A stretch of 64,000 bases of DNA from Halichondria panicea. Taxonomy: Eukaryota; Porifera; Demospongiae; Suberitida; Halichondriidae. The stretch covers positions 969,399 through 1,033,398 of the forward strand of contig NC_087383.1 of assembly GCF_963675165.1 (NCBI RefSeq). Reading direction: 5' to 3'. The translations under genes were made by a program, and so were the position numbers. The notes beneath the pieces were generated by a model that saw nothing but the letters and a program-made list of their open reading frames with translations, was not told where the DNA came from and did no database searches. This document shows, piece by piece, positions 11,637 through 25,296 of the stretch (position 1 is its first letter; each line of letters begins with the position of its first letter).

Positions 11637-14600
11637 TTCTTTAGTTCAATACTTGGGGGCCGGTAATAGTAAAGTCTTTCTTCAACTATTATCCAAAATT
11701 GATCATGAAAATACCGCCAAATTGGCAGGTTGTTATTTTGAGCATGCGCCCTTGTTTTGTCCATAATGTGTGGGCGTTTTGACATCATACGTCATGAACA
11801 GGAATGTACAACGTCATATACTTGTTAATGGGGATGAATATCATTGTGTGGTATCTTTGCACTTCCTGATTAACCAATTATGAATATTTGTGATTCTTTT
11901 GATCTCTAGACTCTAGCCTAGCTGGACGGTTTCAAGTCTGAGTGTCGTTTCTAGTGGAAGTTAGCTTCCTTTTTGTGCTAGAGAAAGAGTTCTCGGAGTC
12001 TTTATTGCTGCGGAATAAGCCCAGCTACTTGTGCAAGATACAGACTACTCTAAATGTATGCACTGCAGACCTGTGCAAAGTACAAGCCCTATGAGAGAGA
12101 CGGTCAGCAATTGAGAGAAGATATAAGTATCATCAACAGAACGTAGTTGTGCAGTGACTAGTCCACCTCAGGAGGGTCAACACTCAATTTGTTGGACTAA
12201 AGTTTACAGGTTACGGACAAATCCACACACGTACGTACGTCATTGCATTTGGGGAGATCAAACAGCAAGTGAATAATGTGTTTCATAGTATTCTCATCTG
12301 ATGGTATAAAGAACAGTCAAGAAGCTCATAGAAATGTGAGTGTGTAATATAATTATAGTGATAGCAAATATGCACTAATAAGTGATTTTTTGTAGCACAC
12401 TTTGATGCAAATGTCATTTTTACTGTCTCCTTTACAACACATTCCTTGGGTTAATTAGTGGACCACATTCCATTGTTGCACTATGGCAACAAAGTTGTCT
12501 GGGGGTGACGTCGTTGGAATGCATGTAACCTTCCTTTTTTGGCATTGTGTTTAGACATGGGATGTCAATATTAAATGACAGCCACATCTGTTTGATAAAT
12601 GAATCATGTGTTCTCCCACAGATTATGTGCAAGACCACCCCATGTTGCAACCATTTAGAACAAATAGGTAATTTGTGCGTGGAAATAAATATTTTAGTCA
12701 CATATAATAGATAATTTCTTTGATGTCCTTTTGTGTGTAATAGACTTACAGCTGTAGATGCCTTTATGAGTGTGTGTGTTTTCATGCCATCACTTTGTAC
12801 ACTTTGTACGCTTTTAGTTAACTCAGTCAACATTTATTCAAAATGTTAGCACATTATACTGTACAATGTAATACTTGCTACCTTACAATTGATGCTAATT
12901 GAACTGTTAACTTATCCCAACTCCATCAAGCCTATATTCCTGAGTGTTAGGTCGTTTTCGCCCATGGAGTGAAAATTCATAACAGCTAAACACCTGCAAA
13001 CAGGTTTACAGCTAACCAAAATTCACATACTTGCTGGGTTTCTGTGTGCACTGTACTTATATGTGGTTAGTAGACATATGAAGCTTTGAGCTTTGAGCTT
13101 TGATACCAGATTCCCAACCATGCACGTAGATCTGATAAAAACTGCATCAATACTTGTTGTGCAATTGAGGTTTAGTTTAGCTCTTTCAACATATTCATCT
13201 TTATTACAGTTTATCAAGGGAAATCCAAGGCTCTCCCGAACACAAAAACACAGCCAAACGTTTTCACAACTGAAAGATGCTATCTAAAGGTATGCCCTCT
13301 CATATAATACCTGCTGTGTATTTCAATATTAAGTATTTGCTATGTAAACCCATCTGCTTTAGAATAACATTTTGTGTGCATTGGAAATGTTATCCTATAT
13401 GCTGTGATCAGTTATTTTTGAATGTAAATTCTACTGTATATTGCATCAATAAACACTGAGTGTGTAAAATACACGGTTATGTTGTTTCAACCTACTGAAA
13501 AAAGACATTCATTAGAACCTCATCCTATAGAAGGAAATTGGTGGTTGAGTGTACATTGTAGTTACATCAACTGTGTGTGTGATTTCCCTTACATATGGGT
13601 TGGGTGGGTGTAAGTTGTGTTTGTTTCTGTGTCAACATTAGTGTTAGAGGTGGAGGAGAGATGCCACTATGGCGACCACTAGTTGCTATGCTTAGTGCTT
13701 GCCAAATGGCGTATTCATGCGTGAAGACCTGCCCTTGAAATTAAATCGTTGTGATTGTCACTGATCACGCATCATTACTTCACTATGCCTAATAAACCAT
13801 TGTTATGCCTATGGGTATACTGAAGTCACAGTCAAACATGTATCTCGATGTGCATATGTACGTATCTGAGGCATTCAGCGTGTTGTTCTAGCTGTAATCT
13901 TAAGTCTGCGATTGTATGTTTAAGCAATGCACTTTAAAGAAACTTACCTGTGCCAAATAGGCTGCATGACCTTTTTAATGGATTCCAGAAGCCATACGGA
14001 TCCAGCCTGCTGTCACCAGTTTGCGTGTGCACCCAGATTTTTGTTTGGGTTCTAACTTAATTCCTTTGTGTGTCAAGGCTATTGCATTATGTGGTCTAGT
14101 AAGTAAGTAAGTCTCCTTAGCCTACTACGGGGAGTACAATACTGAACTGAGTAACACTCTACCATGCAGCCTATAGCTTTCCCAACAATTGCTGCCATAA
14201 CCACCACAACTATATCACATGTTCCCAGTGAACAATCCGCTAAGCACAATTTGTAGCTGATGTAAGAATGCTCTTTATGTCTTTCTACAATGGGCTTACT
14301 CACTCTAGATACCAATTTGGTCAAGTGTGTGTTGATTGTGGTTGCATAAGGGCCATGCTGACTATCTATACATAGTGACTTTCAGAGAATTCCATATTAG
14401 TGGGGTTTCTGACCCCTAGCTGCTTTCTCAGCTGTGAGGTGATTTCCTGTACAGCACTGAGCAATTGAATAAGAGTCACCTAGCTAGCACAATTAGTAAG
14501 ACTTCAGTGGAAATTGAGTATGGCATTTCCACCAACCTTGAACCCCCACCCAGGTGTCCCCCCCCCAGCACACTATCAAATCTCACATACGAATACTTCC

Positions 14601-14717
14601 CTTAGTGTGTTTCTAAACTTTCAAGGGATACTGTATATATTCATTGTTTGTTATATGAATGTATGCAGTACTACTGTGTGTGTGTGTGGGGTAATCAGAT
14701 ACTTCTTATTTTTGTAG
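11637..14717. other. Gene-poor interval between CHAF1A and the ZNF608/609-like gene
   Basis: Three kilobases with no ORF I can tie to a protein family. It must hold the CHAF1A promoter (right of 11636) and, since the two genes diverge, probably the 5' exons and promoter of the downstream plus-strand gene. I looked for an upstream coding exon ending in phase 0 to join the exon at 14718 and did not find a convincing one. The 133-codon frame at 12432-12833 (minus) has no recognisable motif and I do not call it. A candidate non-coding exon with an acceptor-like TTTATTACAG ends before 13210, but its donor phase does not fit. Confidence 0.4.
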
Positions 14718-17700
14718 GAATGTGCTGATGTCAACATCCCTATCAGTGTGATAATTGACCATAACACAACCACAAGCAAGTCTGTCATTGTCCCCAACAA
14801 ATACCCACAAGGACAGAACACAGCCAAGCACCCAACAACGGCAATGTCTTGGCTTGGTGTTATGCCCCAGGGTAGACAGGCCAAAGGTGGATCAAAGTCA
14901 AGCACCTCATCATCATCTTCTTCACAGCGTTCTGGCGGTGGTGGTGGTGGCTCTAGTAATCGGCATGGCAATACAGGAAGCTCGGGTGATCGAGGGAGAA
15001 ACAATCGACGTAGTTTGAGCGGTAGCTCTGACAGCAGCGAGGATGATAAAGACGATGATGACAAGAGAAGACGTCCGTATCGCCGCAAGAATAAAGAGCC
15101 AAAGTCCAAACAAGGATTCTCTGATGATGATGACGATGACGAAGCTACAGACAGTGCAGACGAGGGGAGGAGTCACAACACACCCAATAACATGGCGCTA
15201 GATTTCAGTCCACATTCCCGGAAAAATGCGGCAAGTGAGGCTAAAAGAAGAGGTGAAAGCAAAGATCGATTCCGACCGTCGGATCTATCTAGTGGTGGCT
15301 TGTCGAAACCTCGCAGTAGTAGCAATGGTTCTAGTTCCTCCACAATTTCTGTCGAGTCTATTAAGGAGGCGAATCGTATTGAGACAGGTGCTCATGTGCC
15401 CCCCAGCCCAGTCAATATGGCCGTCGGATACGGGATACCATCATCGGCTGCCCCTCTGGTATTGGAGTCAAACCAGACGACTGACAAGTCTCCCACAGAA
15501 TCAGGAAAAGAGTTGAGCACTCCTACTATGGATTCACCCAGACCACTGACTCTAAAGGGAGCCAACTCTCCAGGGACTCCACACCCGATGTCACCTGAGA
15601 TACCACCCACTTTTACAGCTGAGGTGAATTACTATGACATCATGTATATGTATGGGTTCGTCAGTTGTTATTCATTAGGTGCTGTTAATGGTATTCATTA
15701 GTGGTTGTCTCTCCCACACTTGACTAGCTTGACTGGTTACGCTTTTCCTTTGGGTGACTTAATTTAGCTGATTATTCATAGTCATAACTCACACCACCAT
15801 GTCACATGTGGGCAGCTAGTTCACTCGGCCGTGAATAATCTTACCTGTGAATACCATTGTCCTGTTACATGCTCCACCGTGTTGCCAACAAACACTACCT
15901 TTAGTGAGAGCATAATAACATTTTATTCATAAGTTTGTCTAACTTGTATTTAAATCCATCAGTGGAGATGTGTAGTCCATGTTTATCCTTATCCTAACAA
16001 TCCTAACAATTCCCTACAATAACATGCAAAGCATGCAGTCACCTCAACCTTTTTAATCTTCTGAGAAATCAGTTTACTGAAACCTGATCCCCATTTTGTA
16101 AGGTTTTGTTTTACCCCCCTTTGCTGTTAAGAGGCCGTATAGTTCCCATGTGTGGTGAAACTACCTTCCTTATCGTGCAGAAATCAGCAAGTAGTACAAA
16201 GGTGACTGCTGTACCTCTACAAGGGTCAGTAACACAGCAACCAACCTCACTTCCTACTGGGGGAGGATTTGGCACACTACCATTCGAGACCACGTGGGGA
16301 TGGCAACCACCCGTCTATAGGTGATTACACAATTTATATTTTGCATAATTATATTGATTTGCTAACCTGTCTTCTAGTACGTGCTACGACATTTGTGTTG
16401 CAATGTACATAGCCATTTGGGTATACGTGTACATGCAATAAATGTATTATTAGAGTGTCGACCAACCAACCCCCACTCACTCACACACACACAGTCCATT
16501 TGCATTGCCTGGTAGCAGTCACCCTGGTAGTGTGGCAACCACTCCAGCGCCTACCTCGGACAGCTCGGGAGGGTTTCTCCGGCCAGGCACGACTGCCCTT
16601 CTCCAAGCTACAGTATGCCAGGAATCTGAAGGTATGCTGTAATGTAATTCTAATCTCTATAATGCTGTTTTAGAGATTCTGATAGCATTGATAATAATTA
16701 TTGACCTTTGTTGAAACTATTTTGCGTAGTTGCGATTGCATACGTCTGATTGAAGCTATTTTGCGTAGTTCTAATGGCATGCTTCTGCTCCATGTATCTG
16801 TGCGTGGTTTCACTGCACGGCCATTACTGTTGTCAAGGAAAGCAATTCCCACTTGTTGGGTCTATGATCAGAATGTGTGTGGTGTGTCAACAAACATGAA
16901 CTACATGTAGTCACATTTTTGCTCTTTAGTGAAATTGCTTGAGGGCTAGACTGTAATATGATGTAACACTCTGAGTGCTTAACCTTTTCACCTTTATTGT
17001 GTCTATACTACGATTGAGTATCAGGATGTATTAAGTCCTTAATGCGACTAGCCCAAGCTGTAACCAACCTCACCACACTATTTGGGAGAGAGAATGTGCT
17101 CGAATTACTTGTATAGATCTGTTGCTTTCACAGTACCATTTATCAGTTGCACTGTTAATGTCTGTACCAACAGTAAGAGTTACAGTAGTGGAACCTAGCT
17201 CTGAATAAGGGACACTGTATATTCTCTATAATTATGAATTACAGTGCTTCTGTCTTTATCTCCAAATATAGGGCAAACTCTCCACAATGGACGAATCAAT
17301 CTATATTGCCCCAGTTTTAATGTTATTGAGCTAGGTTCACTTGGGATATGGTACTGTATTAAGATATGGCACAGTGTTAAGTTATCCTGGTGTATGTGTG
17401 TGTGTCATTCTACCCAGATCAAAGCAAGTGCGTGTTAATTGAGACTGGCTATCAGTATCTAGTACTCTCTGTAGTTAGAGGGCACATCCTTTAAGAGTCT
17501 ATAATGTCGAAATTAGATTACTGCCTCAAATGTATTTTTTGGCTGTCTGCTTACTACACCTTATTTGTGCGGTTCCTTTGTAACGCCACATTCTTATGTA
17601 ATAAGCATGTCTGTCTCCATAGCAACGGGTGGTGATTATGGCTTCAGCTTATAGTGCCTGAGCCCTGACTGCTCCATGGCTTCTATTTTTATTTAAGAAA

Positions 17701-20700
17701 GGCTTCTTTGGCTTTTATTGTGTACAGTGCCTAATTAGATCTGGTGTACACTGAGGGAGTCTTGTATTTCAACAAGCCCACTGTTGGCAGGAAGCCATAC
17801 TCCAGGTGGTGTGTGGGCTGTGTTTTGTGTGCCATATGATGTAGTCTAAGAGTACAGTTTACATCTAATATGATGTCGTTAGTTGTCCAGGGCGACCAAT
17901 TACTTAATTGAGACTGGGAGGGTTTCAGGGTCCTATCATGTCTGCGTTCCTATCATGTCTGCCAACTTTGCTTTATATACGGTATCCATAATATAATATA
18001 TATAGCCCAATTAAGCATGCAGGCTTCTGTTATTTTTTTTTTTTTAATGCAAAAATCGTGTTGTATCTTGTAAATTCCATGTCTACTCCCATATGACTTA
18101 CAAGCTGTTTATTGTTGTGTCACTAAATGTAAGCTTTGATAGATAATTAATTTTTAATGTACTGTTAGTCGATCCTAGATGCATGGGTTCAGTTCAGGTT
18201 TGGCTGGCAGTGAATTCCATTGTAATTAGCTCTGGTGTCTGTGTTATGGTGTTAATCTAGTTATCTGTGTATCACATGTACAGATCTTGTTTCATTGTCA
18301 TGTACACTGCATGATAGCCCTTGAAGTGGTGTAGTTGTCATTAGTTACGTATTATAGTACCCACAAGCACTCCCCTTATAAGGTATGAACTATAAAAAGA
18401 CGCATTAACGTGCCAGGCACTAGTGAATACAAAATATGTATAATAATAAATTATGTACTAGCTTCTGTCAACTGAAGCCTGGGACTGTAACCAATAACAT
18501 CTGGTGCATTCTCAGTGGGAGCTATAGAGTTATGTAATGTAACTGATTGTTTGGNNNNNNNNNNNNNNNNNNNNNNNNNNNNNNNNNNNNNNNNNNNNNN
18601 NNNNNNNNNNNNNNNNNNNNNNNNNNNNNNNNNNNNNNNNNNNNNNNNNNNNNNNNNNNNNNNNNNNNNNNNNNNNNNNNNNNNNNNNNNNNNNNNNNNN
18701 NNNNNNNNNNNNNNNNNNNNNNNNNNNNNNNNNNNNNNNNNNNNNNNNNNNNNNTTTTTGTATCTGATGAGTTTCTCATGTTTCTGCTGTCACTGTCTGT
18801 CAGCTATTATACAAACACTTGTCTGGTTCACCACAATTATTATGTACACATGACATACCTGCAGGAGTACTGATTGTCACAGTTCGTTGGAGAAACAGGA
18901 ATTTCTCTGGCTCATTGATTGATATTGGTCACCATGATTGGGCCCCACCCAAGTAAGCGTCTCTCCCACTGTATTTATAGTTACATAATTTTCCAGGCTT
19001 GTGTTACTTAAACTTGTATATATAATGATGAAACCAAGGTTACAGTAACTTGTTGGAATTATAGGTATTTTGTACCTGATGCCCCCAGGCGGGAAAGTGC
19101 TTGTTGTTTTTGTAAAACATGTGTTAGCTAAAAGCTTTGGCACAGGAAGTGCAGGAACTGTGATGTTTGCATTTAGTAGGTGGCGTTATCATAGCATCAG
19201 TAAGTGCATTCCCATTGACTTTTACGTCTTCTGCATGTGTAGCTATTGTGATACTTCCTTATTAGCTGCATAAAGAGATCATAGGTTGACATTACACACA
19301 TGTTCGTTTCCACGTACGCCCACAGGTTGTCTTGTCCGTATGGTGATGTGCAAATCAAGGACCTCTATAAACAGAAGGACTCTGAGAATCAATCTGCTCA
19401 TGTCGACGTGCTCGAAGTCTCGAAAGATACAAACACTATACGGTCAAGAAACGAGCCAGAAATTGTGCTAACTGACTCACCAAAACGAGGGCCTATTCAC
19501 GGGAATAAGAGTGCTCTAATGAACAGTACCTTCCACCCACCCCCCATCCCCATGGAGACTGAATCGATAACCGTCATGGCCTCCTCTGACCCCTCTGAAG
19601 TGGGGCAAGCAAACTTGCGCACTCTACTAAAACCAGACACTAAGTTACCGTACTCTGATATCAGCGATGGTAGTGATACTGAGAACAACGCAACAAGGCA
19701 AGCGAAACAGATGGCTAAAGATTCAAAAGGGGCTTCAGAATCTCATCCCATAATGCCCAGTATGAATGGCTTCTATCCGTACAAGAATAAAACGAGTAGC
19801 AAGGGGAAAGAATCACTTAGCAACATATCTGCCCGTCTCCCTTCATTCGGTGATGTGGGACGACCAAAAGGTTCGAAAAAGAACGAGAAAAAACCGATTC
19901 AAACCGATGAGTATATCCCCGATTCTCAGCCCTCAAGTCCAAGAACTGGTAAACAATCATCGAATCCTGCTGATGAAGTACGCAGCAAGTTACTGAGCAC
20001 ATACCCTGGCTCAAGCACGTCGGCTATTCCAGTGAGCATGCCCGAACAAGACCAACGACATACTCGAGTGGGAATGGCTATGTACAGTAATGCCGTGTCA
20101 AAGATGCCTAAGGGAGGTCACGACGAAAGTTCCCATTCTGCCCTACACACGCTCTCAGCTGTGGCTGCCTCGCTACTTCCCAATGACAAACCGGCCAAGC
20201 ATCCAAAGATGACAATGCTCACGCAAGACGATTTCAACAAACCCGAAACCCGTGTTAAGAGATCTGTCTCGCCACGTCCCAGTTCTCTAGTCCCTAAAAC
20301 TGGCAATCGTCGATCACCAAGTCCTGCTCGATACTCGAAACAGATTCTCGAGCAACAGGCAGCCACTCTTCCCTCGTTTGATACTGCCCCCGGTAAGAGA
20401 TCCAGTGATGGTGGTCTAGCAGCTTCGCCTCCTGTCATTGTGAAATCAGGCAGTAACATTTGCGAGTGGGGGCCAGTGGAAGCATTGCGAGATGAAGACG
20501 GCCACGATAGTGACAGCTCTGGCTCTGGCTCGATCCTTCATGCAAAACCCCATAGGAATAAACATGGCGTCCAGAATTTGCTGGGAGACATCAAGACTGA
20601 CAAGCCCTCAAGGGAGGACACTGGGGTAAGTTTAAGCATTACGTAATTAATTATTATGGCTATTGTTACGTGTATGGTGTTGTTTGTACATGTACAGTAT

Positions 20701-21031
20701 ATAAACCACTCGCCACTCCTTTTGCGAGATAGCTAGCTTTGTGTGCCTATGCATATAGCTTGGTTTGGTTTCGTAAAGATTGTGTGTGCATGTATCAATA
20801 GCATTGGTGGTATCTAAGTGCATATTAACATTGGGTGTACTAATTAACTTAAGTGCCGAAACTCATATCCAATTTCAGTGGGTTTGTGCTCAGACGAAAT
20901 ATCATCTTTCTTCCTTTAAGCTTTCAGAAACCATTGTAGCACAATTTATGGTTGTTCAAATATGCTACAGCAATAACCCGCAATTTCACGTACAATGCTG
21001 TACACTTGTGGATTCCCTTATCATTTGACCA

Positions 21032-21097
<66 letters not shown>

Positions 21098-23324
21098 TGC
21101 CATACAGCCACAAACACCTGCCCTTGCTCCGATACCGTCAGACAAGTTCAGTCTTAAGAACATTCAGCCGATATCCCCCGGTGTCGATGGTCCCCATCCC
21201 TCTTCTGGCCATCCCATACACCCACACAAACCAGCTGTCAAAAAAGGGCCCCCACCAACAGACGGGCACGTCAACTCCCGTCTCAATATCGAAAGCAAGA
21301 AAGCCGCGAGAGATAATAGCAACAATTCCATTCAAGTTCCAACTGTTGGAGAAGTGGTAAAGAAAGTGTCTGGAAATCAACAACAATTTACAGTTACAAG
21401 TGGACAAGCTGTTATTCCAATGCCAGGCAAAGCAAATACCATACCAGCACAAACCTATGTGAAACTCGAAAACCACGAGCATGACAAGGAACATCACAAG
21501 CATCTAAGGCAGCAGCAAGAGATTCACATGTTTTCTCCGTACAATGCTCATCATCATCACCGTGGCCACCAAACACATGAGGCTGTTATCCATGTACCGG
21601 ACGACAGAGGTAGTCCCAGTAAAGACGATAGCAAGCAAACACCCGATACTCACCGAGGTAGGAAGCGAATGGCACCAATGCCACCAGATATGCCCTATGT
21701 AGTGGCTAAAAGACACGAACGTGATGATGGTAGTAGAACTCAGAATATACCCAAGCAATTTTCTGAATCGATTAAAGGGGAAAACATGGAGATATCGCCG
21801 GAATTCGAGGCCATATACGATCCTAATCTGCCAATGAGTATGGAATATCAGCTGATTGCTTTTAAAAACCAAAAGAAGATGCAAGACGAGCATCAACAAC
21901 AGATTGATTCGAAATCCAAGAGGGATCAAATGTTCCACCAGAGCATGCAGCAAGACAGGAAAAGCCCCCATTCTCGTCGACAGAAATCTAATGAACACCA
22001 TAACTCTATCTACCATGAGGGCAAGCTATCGAGACAATCTAGTGGGGAGGGTGGCCATCGTTTTTCTTTAACCAACATTGCCTCAGGGAGTGCCCAAGGA
22101 CATGGAAAACCACAGCAACATCAAAACGGCCCCTCTGTGATTGCACATTCGATAATTAAGTCAGAGCCGACTGATGAGATTCGATACTTGAACAAAATAG
22201 GAGAGAACGGAAAGGTTGTCACTCCAGTTGTGTGCGCATCACCTGGTATACAGGGACAACAAGCAGCCCCCATGAGAAGACAGAATGCCGTTGTAAGACG
22301 TCCTGCACCGAGGAAGACTGAAGAATCGTCCTGGCAGCAGCAGCAACAGCAGCAGCAACAGCACGGATTCAGACATGTGGTAACGTCAACTGCCCACCCT
22401 CACACACCTGCTATCATCAACTATGCAGCACCCGGAGGAGTAGTATGGAACATGGGGAACCCTCAAGTTCAAGTAGAAAGGGAAAATCCCAAACCCAAGC
22501 ACGAGGCCTCAGAGGGGCAACGAAATAACGAATCGAGCAAAAAAGGGGCTTCTGGACAAAGTAGTGATTGGCCAAGATCTAATTCCTCGTTTACTCCTGT
22601 GACTACTCACCCTGGAAACAGACCACCCACCTCCTCGCCATCACACCCTCACACCTCACACCCACACCATCACCAACCCCACCGTGAGCACATGGCGAAC
22701 AATCGCGGGGAACGAGGAGAGAGAGACCGTGAAAGAAGAGGCGAGCAAAGACACAATTTTCCAGCGCATCAAGAACACGAGAGAAGAGAGCCTGCTGAAC
22801 GAGATAATTCCGCCCATCTTCAATCAACGCAACATCCTCGACAAAACTCTTCGTCTTCAACTTCGAGTAATCACTCCACCTCTCATCCGTCCACCTCAAG
22901 TGGTGCCTCGAGAAACCAAAACAAGGATGCCAACCAGGCAGCCATTATGGCCCAACAACACCAAATGCTACAGATGCAACAGCTAGCTGCCTTACAGCAA
23001 TTGCAACAACAGCAGCTCTCTCCTAGTGCTCTGGCAACTCTACAAAGAAATTCTGGAGGCATACAGAATGCAGCCATGGTGGAGGAGTACATGAAACACT
23101 TGCAGCAACAGCAGCAACAACAGTACGAGATGCTTCAAAAAGCTGCCCTTATTCAAACACCTACATCTATCAATCCTCAAGAGTTACTCCAGCTTCAGAT
23201 GCAAATGGCGGCTCAAATGGGGATGGGTATCGACCAAAACACTGCAATGGCTCTAATGGTTCAACATCAAGCTGCCCAAGCACAGGCCCAACAACAAGCG
23301 CAGCAACAGGCAGTACAGGTACAT

Positions 23325-23356
<32 letters not shown>

Positions 23357-23815
23357 TCAACAAGTACAAGAAGCACAGGCACAAGCTCAGGCCCAAGCTG
23401 TACAGCAAGCTTTGTTACAGGCTGCAGCTGCTCAGAACTCTGGGATGCCAAGTTTCATGTATCCAGTGGCCGCTGCGGGACAGATACCACAGTTAGGATT
23501 CTACGACCCTAATGCTTTTGGTAAGTAGATATGTATACAGTGTGTAGGCGGGTGTGAGTGTGCGGTTATTGGGTAGTGCAGTGTACCTCTCGACAGTACC
23601 TAATTATGGTGACATGCTGTACATGTACATGTATTATTGTTTTCTTTCCTACAGCTGCAGCTGGAGGAATGCAGATCCCTTCTTTCGCTATTCCCAATGC
23701 CCCTAAAAGGTATGTACCTAACTTACTTACATGATTGTATAAATATCATTTGTCTCAATTTTTCTTTGATGTTTCTAGCGGTAACACTAGATATCGAATA
23801 CAAATGATCAATTAA
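14718..23815 (+). CDS. ZNF608/ZNF609 (scribbler)-like transcription regulator; 5' end unresolved
   Basis: Exons supported by splice sites and phase: 14718-15623, 16181-16320, 16495-16631, 18865-18952, about 19062 to ~19125 (donor unclear), 19326-20625, 21096-23520, 23655-23709, 23779-23815; an AATAAA overlaps the stop. The diagnostic block is EGVLIVTVRWRNR then SGSLID then HDWAPPKYF, which matches the core of vertebrate ZNF608/609 and fly scribbler, and LPYSDISDGSD matches the PAYSDISD motif of that family. The rest is low complexity: Ser/Asp-rich near the start, His-rich and Gln-rich at the end (poly-Q near 22338, 23100 and 23320). The C2H2 finger of the family was not found in the visible exons. 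The family is nuclear and acts in transcription and cohesin/Integrator-linked regulation. The exons around 19062-19326 do not join in phase, so a small exon is probably missing; the 200-N gap lies in an intron. Confidence 0.72.
18555..18754. other. Assembly gap (200 N)
   Basis: Exactly 200 N, the usual placeholder length for a gap of unknown size. It falls between exons ending at 16631 and starting at 18865 of the ZNF608/609-like gene, so an exon could be hidden here, although the flanking exons join in phase without one. Confidence 0.98.
21033..21094 (+). repeat. (CA)n microsatellite abutting a splice acceptor
   Basis: About 62 bp of CA repeat ends directly in CACAG, the acceptor of the 2425-nt exon at 21096. 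The repeat therefore forms part of the 3' splice region. Length variation here could affect splicing, which is inference. Confidence 0.9.
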
Positions 23816-24574
23816 TAAAAGTGCTGTCAGAATGTACCACAAATAATTAACAACTAAGGTCAAATTTTTGCCTGTAATTCGATCTCCTCTCCATTAAAAA
23901 TCTTGCTTACGTAATGAGTATCAAGTTGTGCCCATGGTAACCTAGTACATATGATACCTTTGTGCTGAATGACAGGTGTGGTCAGTTTGTGCATGTCTAT
24001 TCATAATGCCAGCTGCATGAAATACAATGCTTTGTCTACACTTAGCGTTTATATATAGTCATCTGAAATGTGATAGGTTGCGTGAATTGGTCAAAACTCT
24101 GAAATCCGTTTGTAGTTACATGTATTATAACTAAGTACACTGTAAGTTATATAGATATCCATTTCATTGTCTCATGGTCTCTCCCCCCCCCATCCACACA
24201 CTTCACAGAGAGTAAAGTTTCCCCCTCCCTCCTGCCCCTGTGTACTGCCCTTCTCTCAAGAACTGCACTTGTCCAATGGATTCTTTCTGATGTTCTCTAA
24301 AATTTTCATTCTTATACAGATCAGCACACCGTTTACATGCACCCTTAGCTTGTTATGTTCTGTGTTATATTAGTGCACGTAATTATATATCTCTGTGTTG
24401 TTTGTTGTGTTGTGTTGTGTTGTGTTTTTTGCTTTCTTGAAATTCCTTACCCTTAATATTGTTATAATTCGGCTTGGGATATGCTATTTAAAAAGGGTAA
24501 AGGTCGTCTGTAGAGCATGAAGAAACGTTGTTACAACTACCTGTACTTTGACCTCCACTATTAAAAGTTGAAAG
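23816..24574. other. 3' UTR and intergenic stretch before NDUFA8
   Basis: No credible ORF. The first part is the 3' UTR of the ZNF608/609-like gene (AATAAA at 23814-23819). The last 100 bp before 24575 should hold the NDUFA8 promoter and short 5' UTR. A TGTGTTGTGT run lies near 24400-24425. Confidence 0.5.
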
Positions 24575-24934
24575 ATGGCAGCTTCAGTGAAGCCTCAAGA
24601 TCTCGACGTTAAAGAGCTGGAAGTCACGTCAGCCGTGCTTATGGGAGGAGCACATCACTTTGGAAGCTACTGTGAGAAGCAGAATGAAGCTTTCATGGAG
24701 TGTCGACTGGAGCACAAAGATCCAAGGAAATGTCTCCAAGAAGGGAAAGCTGTAACACAATGTGCCATAAACTTTTTTACCAAGATCAAAGGAAGTTGTA
24801 ACGAGGAGTTTACGAAGTACTGGACATGCTTGGAGTATAAGAATCAGACGTTTTCAAAGTGCGAGAAAACCCAGAAAGTGTACGACCAATGTATGCTTGA
24901 GAAGCTGAATATTCAGAAACAGAAACACGAATAA
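24575..24934 (+). CDS. NDUFA8: NADH dehydrogenase 1 alpha subcomplex subunit 8 (NDUFA8), single exon
   Basis: 119 residues from the first ATG. Eight cysteines form four CX9C motifs: C33/C43, C53/C63, C75/C85 and C96/C106, the double CHCH arrangement of this complex I accessory subunit. The stretches AHHFGSYCEKQNEAFMEC, KDPRKCLQEGK, CAINFFTKIK and YWTC align well with the mammalian protein. NDUFA8 lies on the intermembrane-space side of complex I and is imported and oxidised by the Mia40 pathway, needing no cleaved presequence. The frame stops after KQKHE, so the tail of about 50 residues in the 172-residue human protein is absent; I saw no downstream exon. No intron, unlike its neighbours. 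Confidence 0.93.
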   Translation: MAASVKPQDLDVKELEVTSAVLMGGAHHFGSYCEKQNEAFMECRLEHKDPRKCLQEGKAVTQCAINFFTKIKGSCNEEFTKYWTCLEYKNQTFSKCEKTQKVYDQCMLEKLNIQKQKHE

Positions 24935-25296
24935 TGTATAATAATATTAATAATTATTATAGTGCATTGTGACTATCCATAGCTAGGTTGATTACATCAT
25001 TGTTATTACGGTAGGTAGACCATAGTTTAGTATACAAATGGTATATAAATTATGGTATTGCAATTTTGGTAAAGATCACTTTTTCTGAATAAAAAATGTT
25101 TTGAGTTATGAACAGTATAATTATGAAGACCACTTTACCACAATGTCATGCACTATCTTGTATGCATGCAAGCAACATGCAAATAATGAAGTGAACGCAT
25201 TAATATTAATTGAACATGAATGTTAGCAAATCGGGGGAAAAACAAATTAAAGCACTATACTACTATACTACATAGTTTCGTTACTTTCACTGATAA
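24935..25296. other. Spacer between NDUFA8 and the first oxidase gene
   Basis: A short AT-rich spacer holding the 3' ends of two convergent genes. AATAAA occurs at about 25088 on plus after NDUFA8. Nothing else is visible. Confidence 0.5.

Noticed and set aside
12432-12833. 133-codon minus ORF in the gene-poor interval
   Set aside because: No motif, no splice context, AT-rich composition like the surrounding spacer.
18515-18873. ORFs spanning the N gaps (also 47335-47595)
   Set aside because: They consist mostly of undetermined bases.
19062-19200. A CXXC-like zinc finger from CCFCKTC and KCRNCDVC near 19100-19170
   Set aside because: The two pieces are in different frames separated by a stop, and no splice pair joining them in phase was found.
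20118-23451. Minus-strand ORFs opposite the ZNF608/609-like exons
   Set aside because: Shadow frames of a low-complexity coding exon; the plus frame has the conserved motifs and splice sites.
14718-23815. Identification of the long Q-rich gene as NCoR/SMRT
   Set aside because: Low-complexity resemblance only; no SANT domains, while the HDWAPP block and YSDISD motif fit ZNF608/609-scribbler.
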